Origin: Pseudomonadales bacterium | Lineage (GTDB): Bacteria > Pseudomonadota > Gammaproteobacteria > Pseudomonadales > Ketobacteraceae | Length of the DNA stretch: 47,654 nt | Assembly (NCBI GenBank): GCA_020062665.1 | Contig: JAGUVW010000056.1 | Location: 1 to 47,654 of the forward strand | Direction of reading: 5' to 3' | In this document: positions 28,680 through 36,866 of the stretch, piece by piece | How positions within the stretch are numbered: the stretch's first letter is position 1 | How the letters are laid out: the number at the start of each line of letters is the position of its first letter | Position numbers and translations under genes: made by a program | The notes under the pieces: model-generated | Told to the model about the DNA's origin: nothing | The model's database searches: none | What the model saw: the letters and a program-made list of their open reading frames with translations, nothing else

Positions 28680-30037
28680 TGCTCGTTACTCCCGTTATCC
28701 ACCACAAAGATATTGAGTTTTTCCTTTTCCAGTTTTTCAAATGCAGCGAGCTTTTCGATGATGCCTGCTGTCAGTTTGTAGCCACGCGCCACCAGCAGAA
28801 TGCCATTGGCATTCACCAGATCCCGCGCCACCACCATGCCTGGCTTCAGAGCAAGCACACCAATGCGCATCACGTGGACATCGCTGGCTTCGGCCGCCAG
28901 CGATTTCACATGAATCACCAGCGCCTCGACCACATGGGGATCATAACGTTTGCCTGCTCCCGTTTTGATGATGGCGCAGGCCTCATCAACACTGGTGGGC
29001 GCTGTTCGCATCAAACCGGATTGCAGTCCGACAAAATCCCTGGCCACTCGCAGAATGCGCGCTCCCCGTGGAATCTGTTTGCCACTGAGCATATCGGGAT
29101 ATCCGCTGCCATCCAGATATTCCGCATGACTGCGGATCAGCTTGGCTGTTTGCTCCAGTTCCGGAATGGCCAGCAGTGCCATCTCGCCCAGTAGCGGATA
29201 ACGCTGATACTCCGGCAGATCATTGTGGCCCAGACGGGATTCCGCCCGTGCCAGCAAATCGTCCGACAAACCCAGCTTACCCAGATCCGTCAACAGGCCG
29301 GCAAAATAGATATGCCGCAGTTCATCTTCCGACAGCTTCAGCAGGGTACCCAGCCGGCGAGCCAGATCAGCCACCTGCTGGGATTGCGATTTCGCCAGAT
29401 GGGGCCGGCTGGAAATCACCGTGGAAAATACCCGCACAAACAGGCTGTAGCTGTCCTTGAGTTCCTTGTAGGCCAGGTCCAGCATATCGGCGGTCTGACG
29501 CAACTCCTCGGTGCGCGCCTGTACACGCTTTTCCAGCTCTTCATTGAATGCCTTGAGCTGCTGGTTCTGCTGCTGGGTCAATGCCAGCAGCTCAGCTTTC
29601 TCGCGCTCCAGACGCCGGATACGCACGCCTTCGGCGATCGCATCCAGCAGCCCCTGATCATCCCAGGGTTTGCTGATGTAACGGTAGATCCCGCCCTTGT
29701 TCAGCGCTTCGATGGTCGATGAGATATCCGCATATCCGGTCAGCAACATGCGCACCGTGCGCGGCCAGCGCTCGCGCACCTGCGTCAGGAACTGGGCGCC
29801 GTCCATACCAGGCATACGCATGTCCGATACGATCAGATCAACATTTTCCTGCTCCAGGATTTTCAGGCCATCGGCACCACTGGTTGCAAAAAAGCAGCGA
29901 TACCCGGAACGGCGTAACAGACGCCGCAACGCCATCAGGATGTTTTCCTCGTCATCCACCAGCAGCACGGTTTCCTGCTGCGAGGCTGCTGGCACCGCTG
30001 GCTTCTCGGTGTTGATGGAATCGAAAGTGTCCGTCAT
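28676..30037 (-). CDS. REC plus degenerate HD-GYP protein
   Basis: 453 aa, built like RpfG. Receiver with D72 (LIVSDMRMPGMDG; YRYISKPWDD), coiled coil (about 140-190), then an HD-GYP-type domain. The HD motif is replaced by Thr-Asp (T250-D251 in LLTDLGKLGL), and HHE becomes HAE (304-306), while YLDGSGYP (307-314) remains. With metal ligands lost it probably cannot hydrolyse c-di-GMP, but may still bind it or a partner such as a GGDEF protein. A C-terminal extension (about 375-453) is unrecognised. It overlaps genes on both sides by four bases, so translation is coupled. Confidence 0.92.
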   Translation of the reverse strand: MTDTFDSINTEKPAVPAASQQETVLLVDDEENILMALRRLLRRSGYRCFFATSGADGLKILEQENVDLIVSDMRMPGMDGAQFLTQVRERWPRTVRMLLTGYADISSTIEALNKGGIYRYISKPWDDQGLLDAIAEGVRIRRLEREKAELLALTQQQNQQLKAFNEELEKRVQARTEELRQTADMLDLAYKELKDSYSLFVRVFSTVISSRPHLAKSQSQQVADLARRLGTLLKLSEDELRHIYFAGLLTDLGKLGLSDDLLARAESRLGHNDLPEYQRYPLLGEMALLAIPELEQTAKLIRSHAEYLDGSGYPDMLSGKQIPRGARILRVARDFVGLQSGLMRTAPTSVDEACAIIKTGAGKRYDPHVVEALVIHVKSLAAEASDVHVMRIGVLALKPGMVVARDLVNANGILLVARGYKLTAGIIEKLAAFEKLEKEKLNIFVVDNGSNEQ

Positions 30038-31893
30038 CGCGCTTCATCCTTTTGCGGTTGCGATACCGGCAGGTACAGAAAGAAAGTTGTGCCTTTGCCA
30101 ACCTCGGTGGTGAATTCGATGCGTCCATGATGGCGCTGCATGATGCCATAGGAAATAGACAGGCCAAGCCCGGTTCCCTTGCCCACCGGCTTGCTGGTAA
30201 AAAATGGATCGAATATCTTCGACTGATATTCCGGCTTGATACCGGAACCGGTGTCCGTCACAGACACACAAATCATCTGTTGCCTCTGCACTCTGGCCGT
30301 GATGGTGATCGTCCCCCGACTTTCGATAGCATGAGCGGCATTCACCAGCAGATTCATGATCACCTGACTGACCTGGGATTCCACCATTTCCACCAGTGGT
30401 AGCTCATCGAACTCACACACCACCTCGGCTTTGTATTTCAATTCATTGTGGACAATGTTCAGGGTTTTTTCGATGCACTTGACCAGATCCACCACCTGGA
30501 ACTCACCGCTGTCCGCACGGGAAAAATCCTTCAGATCCTGAACGATGCGCTTGACCCTGTCGGTGCCCTCGCGGGTTTCCCGCAACAGACTGTCGAGATC
30601 CTCGCGCAAATATTCCAGATCGAATTTCTCTTGCAGAGTACCCAGCACTGCGGCAGCTGAATCCGACACATCCTGTTTGTACTGATCCGAAAGCTCGCCG
30701 AACGCCTGCCACAAAGTCTGGACATACTGCCCCAGGGTTGACAGGTTCGACATCACATAGCCGATTGGATTGTTGATCTCGTGCGCCACACCGGCAGCCA
30801 GCTGGCCAATGGATGCCATCTTCTCTGACTGCAGCAACTGGTTCTGGGCCGTTTGCAGCTTCTCGATCAATGCCTGCTGCTTGCTCTGTTCCTCCAGCAG
30901 CAACTGATTGCGCTGCTCCACTTCATTCAGCAACGTATTGCGTTCCAGCGTGTTCGCCGCCAATGACAGGTACTGATTGATGTACATTTCCTCCACTGCA
31001 CTGAACGGTGATTTTTTTTTACTCCGCACCAATACCAAGTGCCCCCTGCTGGTGAAACTGATGTGATTGAACGATGCGATCAACACATGCTCGAATGCCA
31101 GAGATTTCAGCTCGCTGTCACCCGACGAAAGATAATTGAGAAAATGGGAGTCAACAGGATCACGCTTGTGTTGTTCCAACCAGTGCAGCAACGCCTCGCG
31201 GGTCGTATTGTCCATACCCCGCCCTACTCCCTCCTCTCCCGCGTTTACCGGCAAGTCATCACTGAGCAGATCCACAGCGTCGGCATCCGTCAACAAGCGC
31301 ATGCGTTCCAGCAGGTGCCGGTAGAACTGCAAATCCTGTCGGTCGACGGACTTCAGCCACTCAATGCTTTCGAGATAGATCAGCTGATAGTTCACCAGAT
31401 TCTGGGAATTCCGCAGCTTCATTCCCAGCCTCTCCTGTCCATAGGCAAACCCCAACGCCAGACAGCACCACTGCAATTCACGCAGCAACATCTTGTCGGG
31501 CACGCCGCCATCCCATTCCAGCAGCAACGCGCTTTCGCGGTGATCACCACAAGGAAGTCGCAACAGACGCACGGGCTTGCCCAGCGGTGTTTCTTTCAGT
31601 GGCAACGAAATCCATTGGTGGCACGGCTGTGTCGTTACCAGATCAAGCAGGCTCTGCTCAGTAAATGTGTCAGCAGGAAAGGAACTGCGCATGCCCTTGA
31701 CAACTGCGCGGGTGAAATTTTCGAGATAGAGATAGGCCAGATGAATACCTGGCAGTGCCGATTGGAGAGATTCCCACAGACTGTTGCTGGAGACTGGAAT
31801 CTGGCGGTGGGCGTGGTGGTCCAGAATATTCCGGCCGGGTTCTGTTTCCGTCACGTTGCTCTCCACACTCCCCTCCACATACTGGCTCTCCAC
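30034..31893 (-). CDS. Soluble sensor histidine kinase with GAF-like N-terminus
   Basis: 619 aa, no membrane helix. The N-terminal about 330 residues hold one or two GAF-like folds (LPGIHLAYLYLENFTR; FNHISFTSRGHLVLVRSKK). A coiled coil leads to HisKA with H371 in GVAHEINNPIGYV and an HATPase domain (NLLVNAAHAIES; TDTGSGIKPE; GKGTGLGLSISYGI). No receiver is fused. The kinase core parallels that of the gene at 24654-25892. Located between the HDOD and REC/HD-GYP-like genes, it most likely phosphorylates the two downstream receivers. Confidence 0.92.
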   Translation of the reverse strand: MESQYVEGSVESNVTETEPGRNILDHHAHRQIPVSSNSLWESLQSALPGIHLAYLYLENFTRAVVKGMRSSFPADTFTEQSLLDLVTTQPCHQWISLPLKETPLGKPVRLLRLPCGDHRESALLLEWDGGVPDKMLLRELQWCCLALGFAYGQERLGMKLRNSQNLVNYQLIYLESIEWLKSVDRQDLQFYRHLLERMRLLTDADAVDLLSDDLPVNAGEEGVGRGMDNTTREALLHWLEQHKRDPVDSHFLNYLSSGDSELKSLAFEHVLIASFNHISFTSRGHLVLVRSKKKSPFSAVEEMYINQYLSLAANTLERNTLLNEVEQRNQLLLEEQSKQQALIEKLQTAQNQLLQSEKMASIGQLAAGVAHEINNPIGYVMSNLSTLGQYVQTLWQAFGELSDQYKQDVSDSAAAVLGTLQEKFDLEYLREDLDSLLRETREGTDRVKRIVQDLKDFSRADSGEFQVVDLVKCIEKTLNIVHNELKYKAEVVCEFDELPLVEMVESQVSQVIMNLLVNAAHAIESRGTITITARVQRQQMICVSVTDTGSGIKPEYQSKIFDPFFTSKPVGKGTGLGLSISYGIMQRHHGRIEFTTEVGKGTTFFLYLPVSQPQKDEAR

Positions 31894-31896
31894 GTA

Positions 31897-32796
31897 CTAG
31901 TGCAACATTGCCTGCGCCATTTCACGATACAACTCCGCCGACGCATCCAGATACGACTGCAGGTCTTCAGGTTCCAGCGCGAGCTCTTCAGCCGCCAGCC
32001 GCACTCCGTCAGGGTTGGCCGGCAACGGCGCGCAGGGAACCGAACCCGCTCCCAACACACAACAGGCGCACACCATCAATCTGCGCAGACGCAACACCTG
32101 CTCATCATCGTTCCGGGAAAAAACAGCGACGATTTCCTGGGGAAATTTCCAGTACGTCAGCAATTCATAACAGTAGTCTTTGTCAACGGTATGAAACGCC
32201 GCCAGCGCGTGGGAGAAGTCCGCCTCCGGCCCCAATGTGAACTGGACATTGTGCAACTGCTCTGGAAAAAAATAGTCTTGGACGATCAATCCGAGATTAT
32301 GAAAAAGCCCCACCATAAAAGCGATTTCTGGCGATACCGGCACGGTTTTCGCCATCAGCTTCATCAGGCAACCGACATGCACGTTGTGTTGCCACAGCTG
32401 GTCGTAATTCAAGGAAGAATATCCGGTATTATGCTTGAACCGCCCCATGACCATCAGCGAATACACCAGATTGCGTACCGTGTTGGCGCCCAGCAGAACG
32501 CAGGCTGCCTCGACATCCTTGACCTTGCGCGACATTCCGTAAAAAGACGAATTGGCCAGTTGCAATACCCGACCGGACAACACGGGGTCTTTCAGCATGT
32601 GTTTACTAATGAGCGGCCAATCACTGACACCGTTGTCCAGCAGCGACAGCACCTCTTCGAGAGCAACACCCAAAGGCGGCAACCCGCGAATCCTTTCGAT
32701 CACGTCACCCGACGGAGCCAACATGCAATCACCACTCTGGTTTTCCGATCCCTGTACTGAAGCACATGCGAACGACTTCCACGATTCGCCCTTCAT
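31897..32796 (-). CDS. HDOD domain protein
   Basis: 299 aa if started at 32796; a start at the internal ATG at 32724 (MLAPSGDVIERIRGLPPLG) gives 275 aa and fits the usual HDOD beginning better, since the domain starts near that ILPLPP-like element. The HDOD core is clear: ILKDPVLSGRVLQLANSSFYG-like sequence, then VKDVEAACVLLGANTVRNLV, and FMVGLFHNLGLIV in place of the HD motif. HDOD proteins are non-enzymatic relatives of HD phosphohydrolases that act as scaffolds in signalling and polarity. First gene of the leftward four-gene operon, three bases before the kinase gene and divergent from the hydrolase-LuxR gene. Confidence 0.9.
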   Translation of the reverse strand: MKGESWKSFACASVQGSENQSGDCMLAPSGDVIERIRGLPPLGVALEEVLSLLDNGVSDWPLISKHMLKDPVLSGRVLQLANSSFYGMSRKVKDVEAACVLLGANTVRNLVYSLMVMGRFKHNTGYSSLNYDQLWQHNVHVGCLMKLMAKTVPVSPEIAFMVGLFHNLGLIVQDYFFPEQLHNVQFTLGPEADFSHALAAFHTVDKDYCYELLTYWKFPQEIVAVFSRNDDEQVLRLRRLMVCACCVLGAGSVPCAPLPANPDGVRLAAEELALEPEDLQSYLDASAELYREMAQAMLH

Positions 32797-32896
32797 TAAC
32801 CATAATGTGCGTGCGGCATATCATTTTCGTAAAACTGAGTATGCCCATTAAACAGTTAAGCCAAGCAAACCCTGCTTTACCAGCTTTTTTATCTTT

Positions 32897-32925
32897 TTGA
32901 CCGAGATTTCCAATTGTTATATTAA
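32897..32925 (+). promoter_or_regulatory. Candidate promoter of the hydrolase-LuxR gene
   Basis: TTGACC (32897-32902) and TATTAA (32920-32925) with a 17-base spacer; TATATT at 32918-32923 is an overlapping alternative. It lies in the AT-rich divergent spacer (32797-32951), 27 bases before the gene start. This is sequence match only. Confidence 0.4.
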
Positions 32926-32951
32926 AAAGTAATATTCATCGTGCCACCCAC

Positions 32952-34034
32952 ATGAGTCGGCCTGTCAACATGGATCAACGCATCGCATTCGTCCGCTCCC
33001 GCGACAACACCCACATTGCTTATGCACTGTCCGGTGAAGGCGCACCACTGGTCAAAGCCGGCACCTGGATGACCCACCTGCAGCACGATTGGGACAGCCC
33101 GGTGTGGGTCCACTGGCTGCGCTTTCTGTCGGAGCGTCATACGCTGGTGCGCTACGATCCCCGTGGCTGCGGCCTGTCGCAAACCGATGTTGAACAGATT
33201 TCCCTGCAGGACTGGGTGGACGATCTCGAAGCAGTGGCAGACCGGTTGGAACTCGAACATTTCCCCCTGCTGGGTATGTCACAGGGCGCGGCGGTGGCCG
33301 TGGAATATGCCGCCCGCCATCCTGATCGCGTGAGCCAACTGGTTCTGTACGCACCACTGATCACCGGCTGGCGCAACAGTCAGCATCCCGTGTCGCAGCG
33401 CTGGCGCATGATGGAAGAACTCGCGCTGGCGGGATGGGGCGATGAAAACCTGGCGTTTCCATCCATGTTTGCCCACCTGTTCATTCCCGGCGGCACACCG
33501 GAACAGATTCAGTGGTACGCAGAACTGCAGCGCAAAAGTGCCAGCAAACACGTGGCGGCGCGCATGATGAATGTGTTGGCGGAGTTGCGCCTGTTCCACC
33601 GCTTGAAAGATGTGAAATGCCCCACGCTGGTGATACAGGTGTCCGACGATCAGGTGATCCGCCCGGAATCCGCGCCGGGTATTGCCAGCGAAATTCCCGG
33701 TAGTCACTTCGCCAGTCTGAACAGCCGCAATCACATCCTGCTGGCAGACGAACCGGCGTGGGATGATTTCAAAAACCTGTTCAGCAAATACATTCCTGCT
33801 GGAAAAACGCCCTCATCTGCACCACAAGCTGATGTTCGCCGGCTCGATGAACTGTCGCAACGGGAACGGCAGATCCTTGCCCAGATGGCGCGCGGCCAGA
33901 CCAATCAGCAAATCGCCGACAGCCTGTTCATCAGCGAGAAAACCGTGCGCAATCACGTAACCCGGATTTTTGAAAAGCTCGACGTGCACTCCCGCGCCCA
34001 AGCCATTGTGCTGGCACGGGATCTGGGCCTGTAA
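32952..34034 (+). CDS. Alpha/beta-hydrolase fused to LuxR-type HTH regulator
   Basis: 360 aa (an ATG at 32970 is an alternative start). Residues about 10-270 are an alpha/beta hydrolase: oxyanion/turn RYDPRGCGLSQ, nucleophile elbow GMSQGA with S110, and a final His in SRNHILLADEP. Residues about 290-355 are a LuxR/GerE HTH (LSQRERQILAQMARGQTNQQ, then IADSLFISEKTVRNHVTRIFEKL). The fusion suggests a regulator that binds, and maybe hydrolyses, a small ester or acyl ligand. It lies upstream of, and in the same direction as, the AurF-like and thioesterase genes, its likely targets (inference). Confidence 0.92.
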   Translation: MSRPVNMDQRIAFVRSRDNTHIAYALSGEGAPLVKAGTWMTHLQHDWDSPVWVHWLRFLSERHTLVRYDPRGCGLSQTDVEQISLQDWVDDLEAVADRLELEHFPLLGMSQGAAVAVEYAARHPDRVSQLVLYAPLITGWRNSQHPVSQRWRMMEELALAGWGDENLAFPSMFAHLFIPGGTPEQIQWYAELQRKSASKHVAARMMNVLAELRLFHRLKDVKCPTLVIQVSDDQVIRPESAPGIASEIPGSHFASLNSRNHILLADEPAWDDFKNLFSKYIPAGKTPSSAPQADVRRLDELSQRERQILAQMARGQTNQQIADSLFISEKTVRNHVTRIFEKLDVHSRAQAIVLARDLGL

Positions 34035-34052
34035 TCCTCCTCTATTCCTTGC

Positions 34053-34068
34053 CGGGACATTTGTCCCG
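34053..34068. promoter_or_regulatory. Perfect palindrome upstream of the AurF-like gene, candidate operator
   Basis: CGGGACA-TT-TGTCCCG: 7-bp arms with a 2-base centre, followed by a further TGTCCC half site at 34070-34075. No T-tract follows, so it is not a terminator. It lies between the LuxR-type regulator gene and the AurF-like gene, about 100 bp before the latter's start, a sensible place for a dimeric activator. Confidence 0.5.
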
Positions 34069-34165
34069 CTGTCCCACTCTGCAAAATGAGTTTCCTGCTT
34101 CATGTGCCCGGCGCGGCACCCAGGCACAGTAGGCGCACCATCCAACCAATCAAGGAGACTTCACG

Positions 34166-35128
34166 ATGGACGCCACTGCCATTCGCACCAACGTTAATAA
34201 CACCTTCAACAACGCCTACGCCCGCTGCCTGACCCATTCGCGCAAGATCAACTGGGACATCGACCGCGACGTGATTCGCTTTCGCACCCTGGACAGCACA
34301 CAGAAATTCCTGCCGGACAGCCTGTCGAAAGTGCACGAGCTGCCGTTCCTCGACGCACAGGAACAGATCTTTCTGAGCCAGATCCAGGGCCGCACCTACG
34401 CCTACATCTTTGGCCTGTCGGAGCGCTTCATCAACAGCAAGGTGCTGGAAATGAGCATGCAACACAGCCTGGGTGATCAGACTGCGCTGATGGCACTGCT
34501 GCAATTCAGCGTCGAGGAAATGAAACACCAGGAGCTGTTCGATCGCATGGAAGTGCTGGCCGCCGCCGCGCTGCCAGCGGGTTACCAGATGACGGCAGAC
34601 GCCAACGAAGTCGCCCGCGCGGTATTGTCGAAATCCACCTGGGCGGTGCTGGGCCTCACCTGCTGCATCGAGATTTTCACTCAGCTGCACTACAAGGAAA
34701 GCATTCGCACCAATCACAATCTGTCGCCGCTGTTTCAGGATGTGTTCCGTTTCCACTGGCTGGAGGAAGCCCAGCACGCCACCCTGGACGAACTGGAATG
34801 GCAGCGCATTCACGACACGCTCACCCCGGCGCAAATCGACCAGGGCGTGGACGACCTGATCGCCCTGGTGCAGGCGCTGGACGGCATCCTGCAAGCACAG
34901 GCAGCCGCCGATGCGCATTATTTCATTTCCAACTGCAGCCGCGGGTTTTCGCCGCAGCAACAGGAACACATCCATCACACGGTGCTGAAAGCCTATCGCT
35001 GGCAGTACATCGTATCCGGCGTGCAGATCGAACGGTTCCAACAGGAACTGGCGCGCAAGATCAATGCAGCCCAGCAGGCACGCATCGACACTGCGCTGGC
35101 GCCGCTGCTGGCATTCGTGACTGCGTGA
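34166..35128 (+). CDS. AurF-like di-iron oxygenase family protein
   Basis: 320 aa, AAGGAG upstream. All-helical ferritin-like fold. The residues E86, E118, H121 (EEMKHQE), E169, H197, E201 and H204 (FHWLEEAQHATLDE) follow nearly the same spacing as the di-iron ligands of the N-oxygenase AurF (two ExxH pairs plus an extra His). I therefore expect a di-iron oxygenase, but the substrate is unknown and N-oxygenation should not be assumed. The gene is 11 bases upstream of a thioesterase-fold gene and downstream of a hydrolase-LuxR regulator, which hints at an acyl substrate. Confidence 0.8.
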   Translation: MDATAIRTNVNNTFNNAYARCLTHSRKINWDIDRDVIRFRTLDSTQKFLPDSLSKVHELPFLDAQEQIFLSQIQGRTYAYIFGLSERFINSKVLEMSMQHSLGDQTALMALLQFSVEEMKHQELFDRMEVLAAAALPAGYQMTADANEVARAVLSKSTWAVLGLTCCIEIFTQLHYKESIRTNHNLSPLFQDVFRFHWLEEAQHATLDELEWQRIHDTLTPAQIDQGVDDLIALVQALDGILQAQAAADAHYFISNCSRGFSPQQQEHIHHTVLKAYRWQYIVSGVQIERFQQELARKINAAQQARIDTALAPLLAFVTA

Positions 35129-35139
35129 GGAGACTCAAC

Positions 35140-35931
35140 ATGGGAAATCTGAACCTGCAAACCCTGCCCCGCCCTGTGCGGGGCAATCAGTACGAAATCG
35201 AACTCCATCCGGACTGGGAAGTGTGGGGCCCCAATGGCGGCTACCTGTCGTCCATTCTGCTGCGAGCGGTGGGCCTGCATGCCAACAAGGATGTACCCGT
35301 GTCCTATTGCGGCCACTATCTTCGCGTACCGGCCTTCGGCCTGGCACAGATCACCGTGGACTGCGTGAAAGACGGCAAGCAGGCCGCCGCGTTTCAGGTG
35401 CAACTGCGACAGAGTGACAACCTGATGACGCAGGCGCTGGTGTGGGTCTGTAATCAGGGCAGCGGCCTCAGCCATCAGCTGTTGCCCAAGCCCACCCACT
35501 GGTTGCCGCTGGAACAGGCTGGCCCGCGCCCACCCGCCGGCAAGATGCGCTTCTGGCAGAATCTGGAAATCCGCGGCGTCAAAAACAGTGACGGTCACTA
35601 CAGCCACTGGTACCGCTTTGCGGCAGACATGGATTGGGAAGATCCTTTTGCGGATGCTGCCCGCAGCCTGATTCTGATCGATTCCATGCAATGGCCCGCC
35701 CGCTATTACAAGGACGTAACGCCGCCCCTCTATGTAGCGCCCAGCCTGGATCTGTACGTGCAGTTCCATCGTTTCAGTCCGCGTTCCCACTGGCTGTTCA
35801 GCGATGCGCTATCCATGTCCGCTGCGCATGGACTGGTCGGCGGTGGCGCTATGGTATGGAACGATGAGGGACAACTGCTGGCCAGCGGAGGAAGCCAATC
35901 GCTGTTGCGTGCGGTAGCATCACCTTATTGA
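35140..35931 (+). CDS. Thioesterase-fold (double hot-dog) protein
   Basis: 263 aa from the ATG at 35140 with GAGGAG upstream. The N-terminal GPNGGYLSSILLRAVG and the HYLRVPAFG segment are typical of TesB-like acyl-CoA thioesterases (4HBT_3 class), and the C-terminal half (LYVQFHRFSP; WLFSDALSMSAAHGLVGG) repeats the hot-dog with the usual conserved DxxxSxxxxG pattern. It likely hydrolyses or binds an acyl-CoA. The 11-base gap to the preceding di-iron gene indicates an operon. Confidence 0.85.
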   Translation: MGNLNLQTLPRPVRGNQYEIELHPDWEVWGPNGGYLSSILLRAVGLHANKDVPVSYCGHYLRVPAFGLAQITVDCVKDGKQAAAFQVQLRQSDNLMTQALVWVCNQGSGLSHQLLPKPTHWLPLEQAGPRPPAGKMRFWQNLEIRGVKNSDGHYSHWYRFAADMDWEDPFADAARSLILIDSMQWPARYYKDVTPPLYVAPSLDLYVQFHRFSPRSHWLFSDALSMSAAHGLVGGGAMVWNDEGQLLASGGSQSLLRAVASPY

Positions 35932-35939
35932 TAACGCTG

Positions 35940-36791
35940 ATGGAAACGTTCATGTCGCGCCTGCTGGTTCCGCTCACCCTCACGTTGCTGGCGTTTGCTG
36001 GCAACTCCGTGCTGTGCCGCATGGCGCTCAAGGAAACCAGTATCGACGCGGCCAGCTTCACCACACTGCGCTTGCTATCTGGCGCGCTGATGCTAGTGAT
36101 ACTGGTGCGTCTGCGTTCAGCGCCGGAACGCAACGACCTGAACGGCAGCTGGCGCGGCGCTTTGGCACTGTTCGCTTACGCCGTGCTGTTTTCCTACGCC
36201 TATCTGCACCTGTCCACTGCCACCGGTGCCCTGCTGCTGTTCGGCGCAGTGCAGCTCACCATGATTGGCTACGGCTTGCTGCAAGGTGAACGGCTGCAGC
36301 TGCGGGGAACGCTGGGCGCATTGTTGGCATTCGGCGGAATGGTGTGGCTGCTGTTGCCAGGACTGACCGCGCCGCCACTGGCGAGTGCAGTGTTGATGCT
36401 GGGAGCTGGTGTGGCCTGGGGCATCTATTCGCTGTTGGGCCGCGGTGCCCGCAGTCCATTGCAGATGACGGCGGGAAATTTTCTTCGCACCGTACCCATG
36501 ACGCTGGCCCTCAGCCTGCTTACTCTGACGTTCGCCAATCTGGATGCGCAAGGTGTCTGGCTGGCGGTGGCATCGGGTGCCATCACCTCCGGCCTGGGGT
36601 ACGCCATCTGGTATCGGGTGCTGCCGCAACTGCAGGCCACTCAGGCAGCCACCGTGCAGCTGAGCGTGCCGGTGATTGCCGCTGGCGGTGGCATCCTGCT
36701 GCTGCAGGAACCGCTCACGCTGCGCCTGATCCTGGCGGGCATCACGGTGCTGGGCGGCATTGCGCTGGTGATCAAGCGCCGCCCACAATGA
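35940..36791 (+). CDS. EamA/DMT-family exporter
   Basis: About 283 aa from the ATG at 35940; a TTG at 35928 and an ATG at 35952 are alternatives. Ten hydrophobic helices, two EamA repeats, with typical elements (FAGNSVLCRMALKE at the start, GVAWGIYSLLGRGA at the second repeat, SVPVIAAGGGILLLQEPLTL near the end). Such proteins export metabolites or amino acids; the substrate is unknown. It begins next to the thioesterase stop and may be the last gene of that operon. Confidence 0.9.
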   Translation: METFMSRLLVPLTLTLLAFAGNSVLCRMALKETSIDAASFTTLRLLSGALMLVILVRLRSAPERNDLNGSWRGALALFAYAVLFSYAYLHLSTATGALLLFGAVQLTMIGYGLLQGERLQLRGTLGALLAFGGMVWLLLPGLTAPPLASAVLMLGAGVAWGIYSLLGRGARSPLQMTAGNFLRTVPMTLALSLLTLTFANLDAQGVWLAVASGAITSGLGYAIWYRVLPQLQATQAATVQLSVPVIAAGGGILLLQEPLTLRLILAGITVLGGIALVIKRRPQ

Positions 36792-36818
36792 AAAAAGGCC
36801 GACTGTTTCCAGCCGGCC
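36791..36818 (-). terminator. Intrinsic terminator of aceA
   Basis: On the minus strand GGCCGGCTG-GAAA-CAGTCGGCC (one mismatch) is followed by six T. It lies 49 bases after the aceA stop. The hairpin also sits at the end of the rightward EamA gene and could stop that transcript less efficiently. Confidence 0.85.
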
Positions 36819-36866
36819 CCTTTCCTTCGCCTTGCGAGCTTATGTGTTCAACACGTCCGAATCAGA

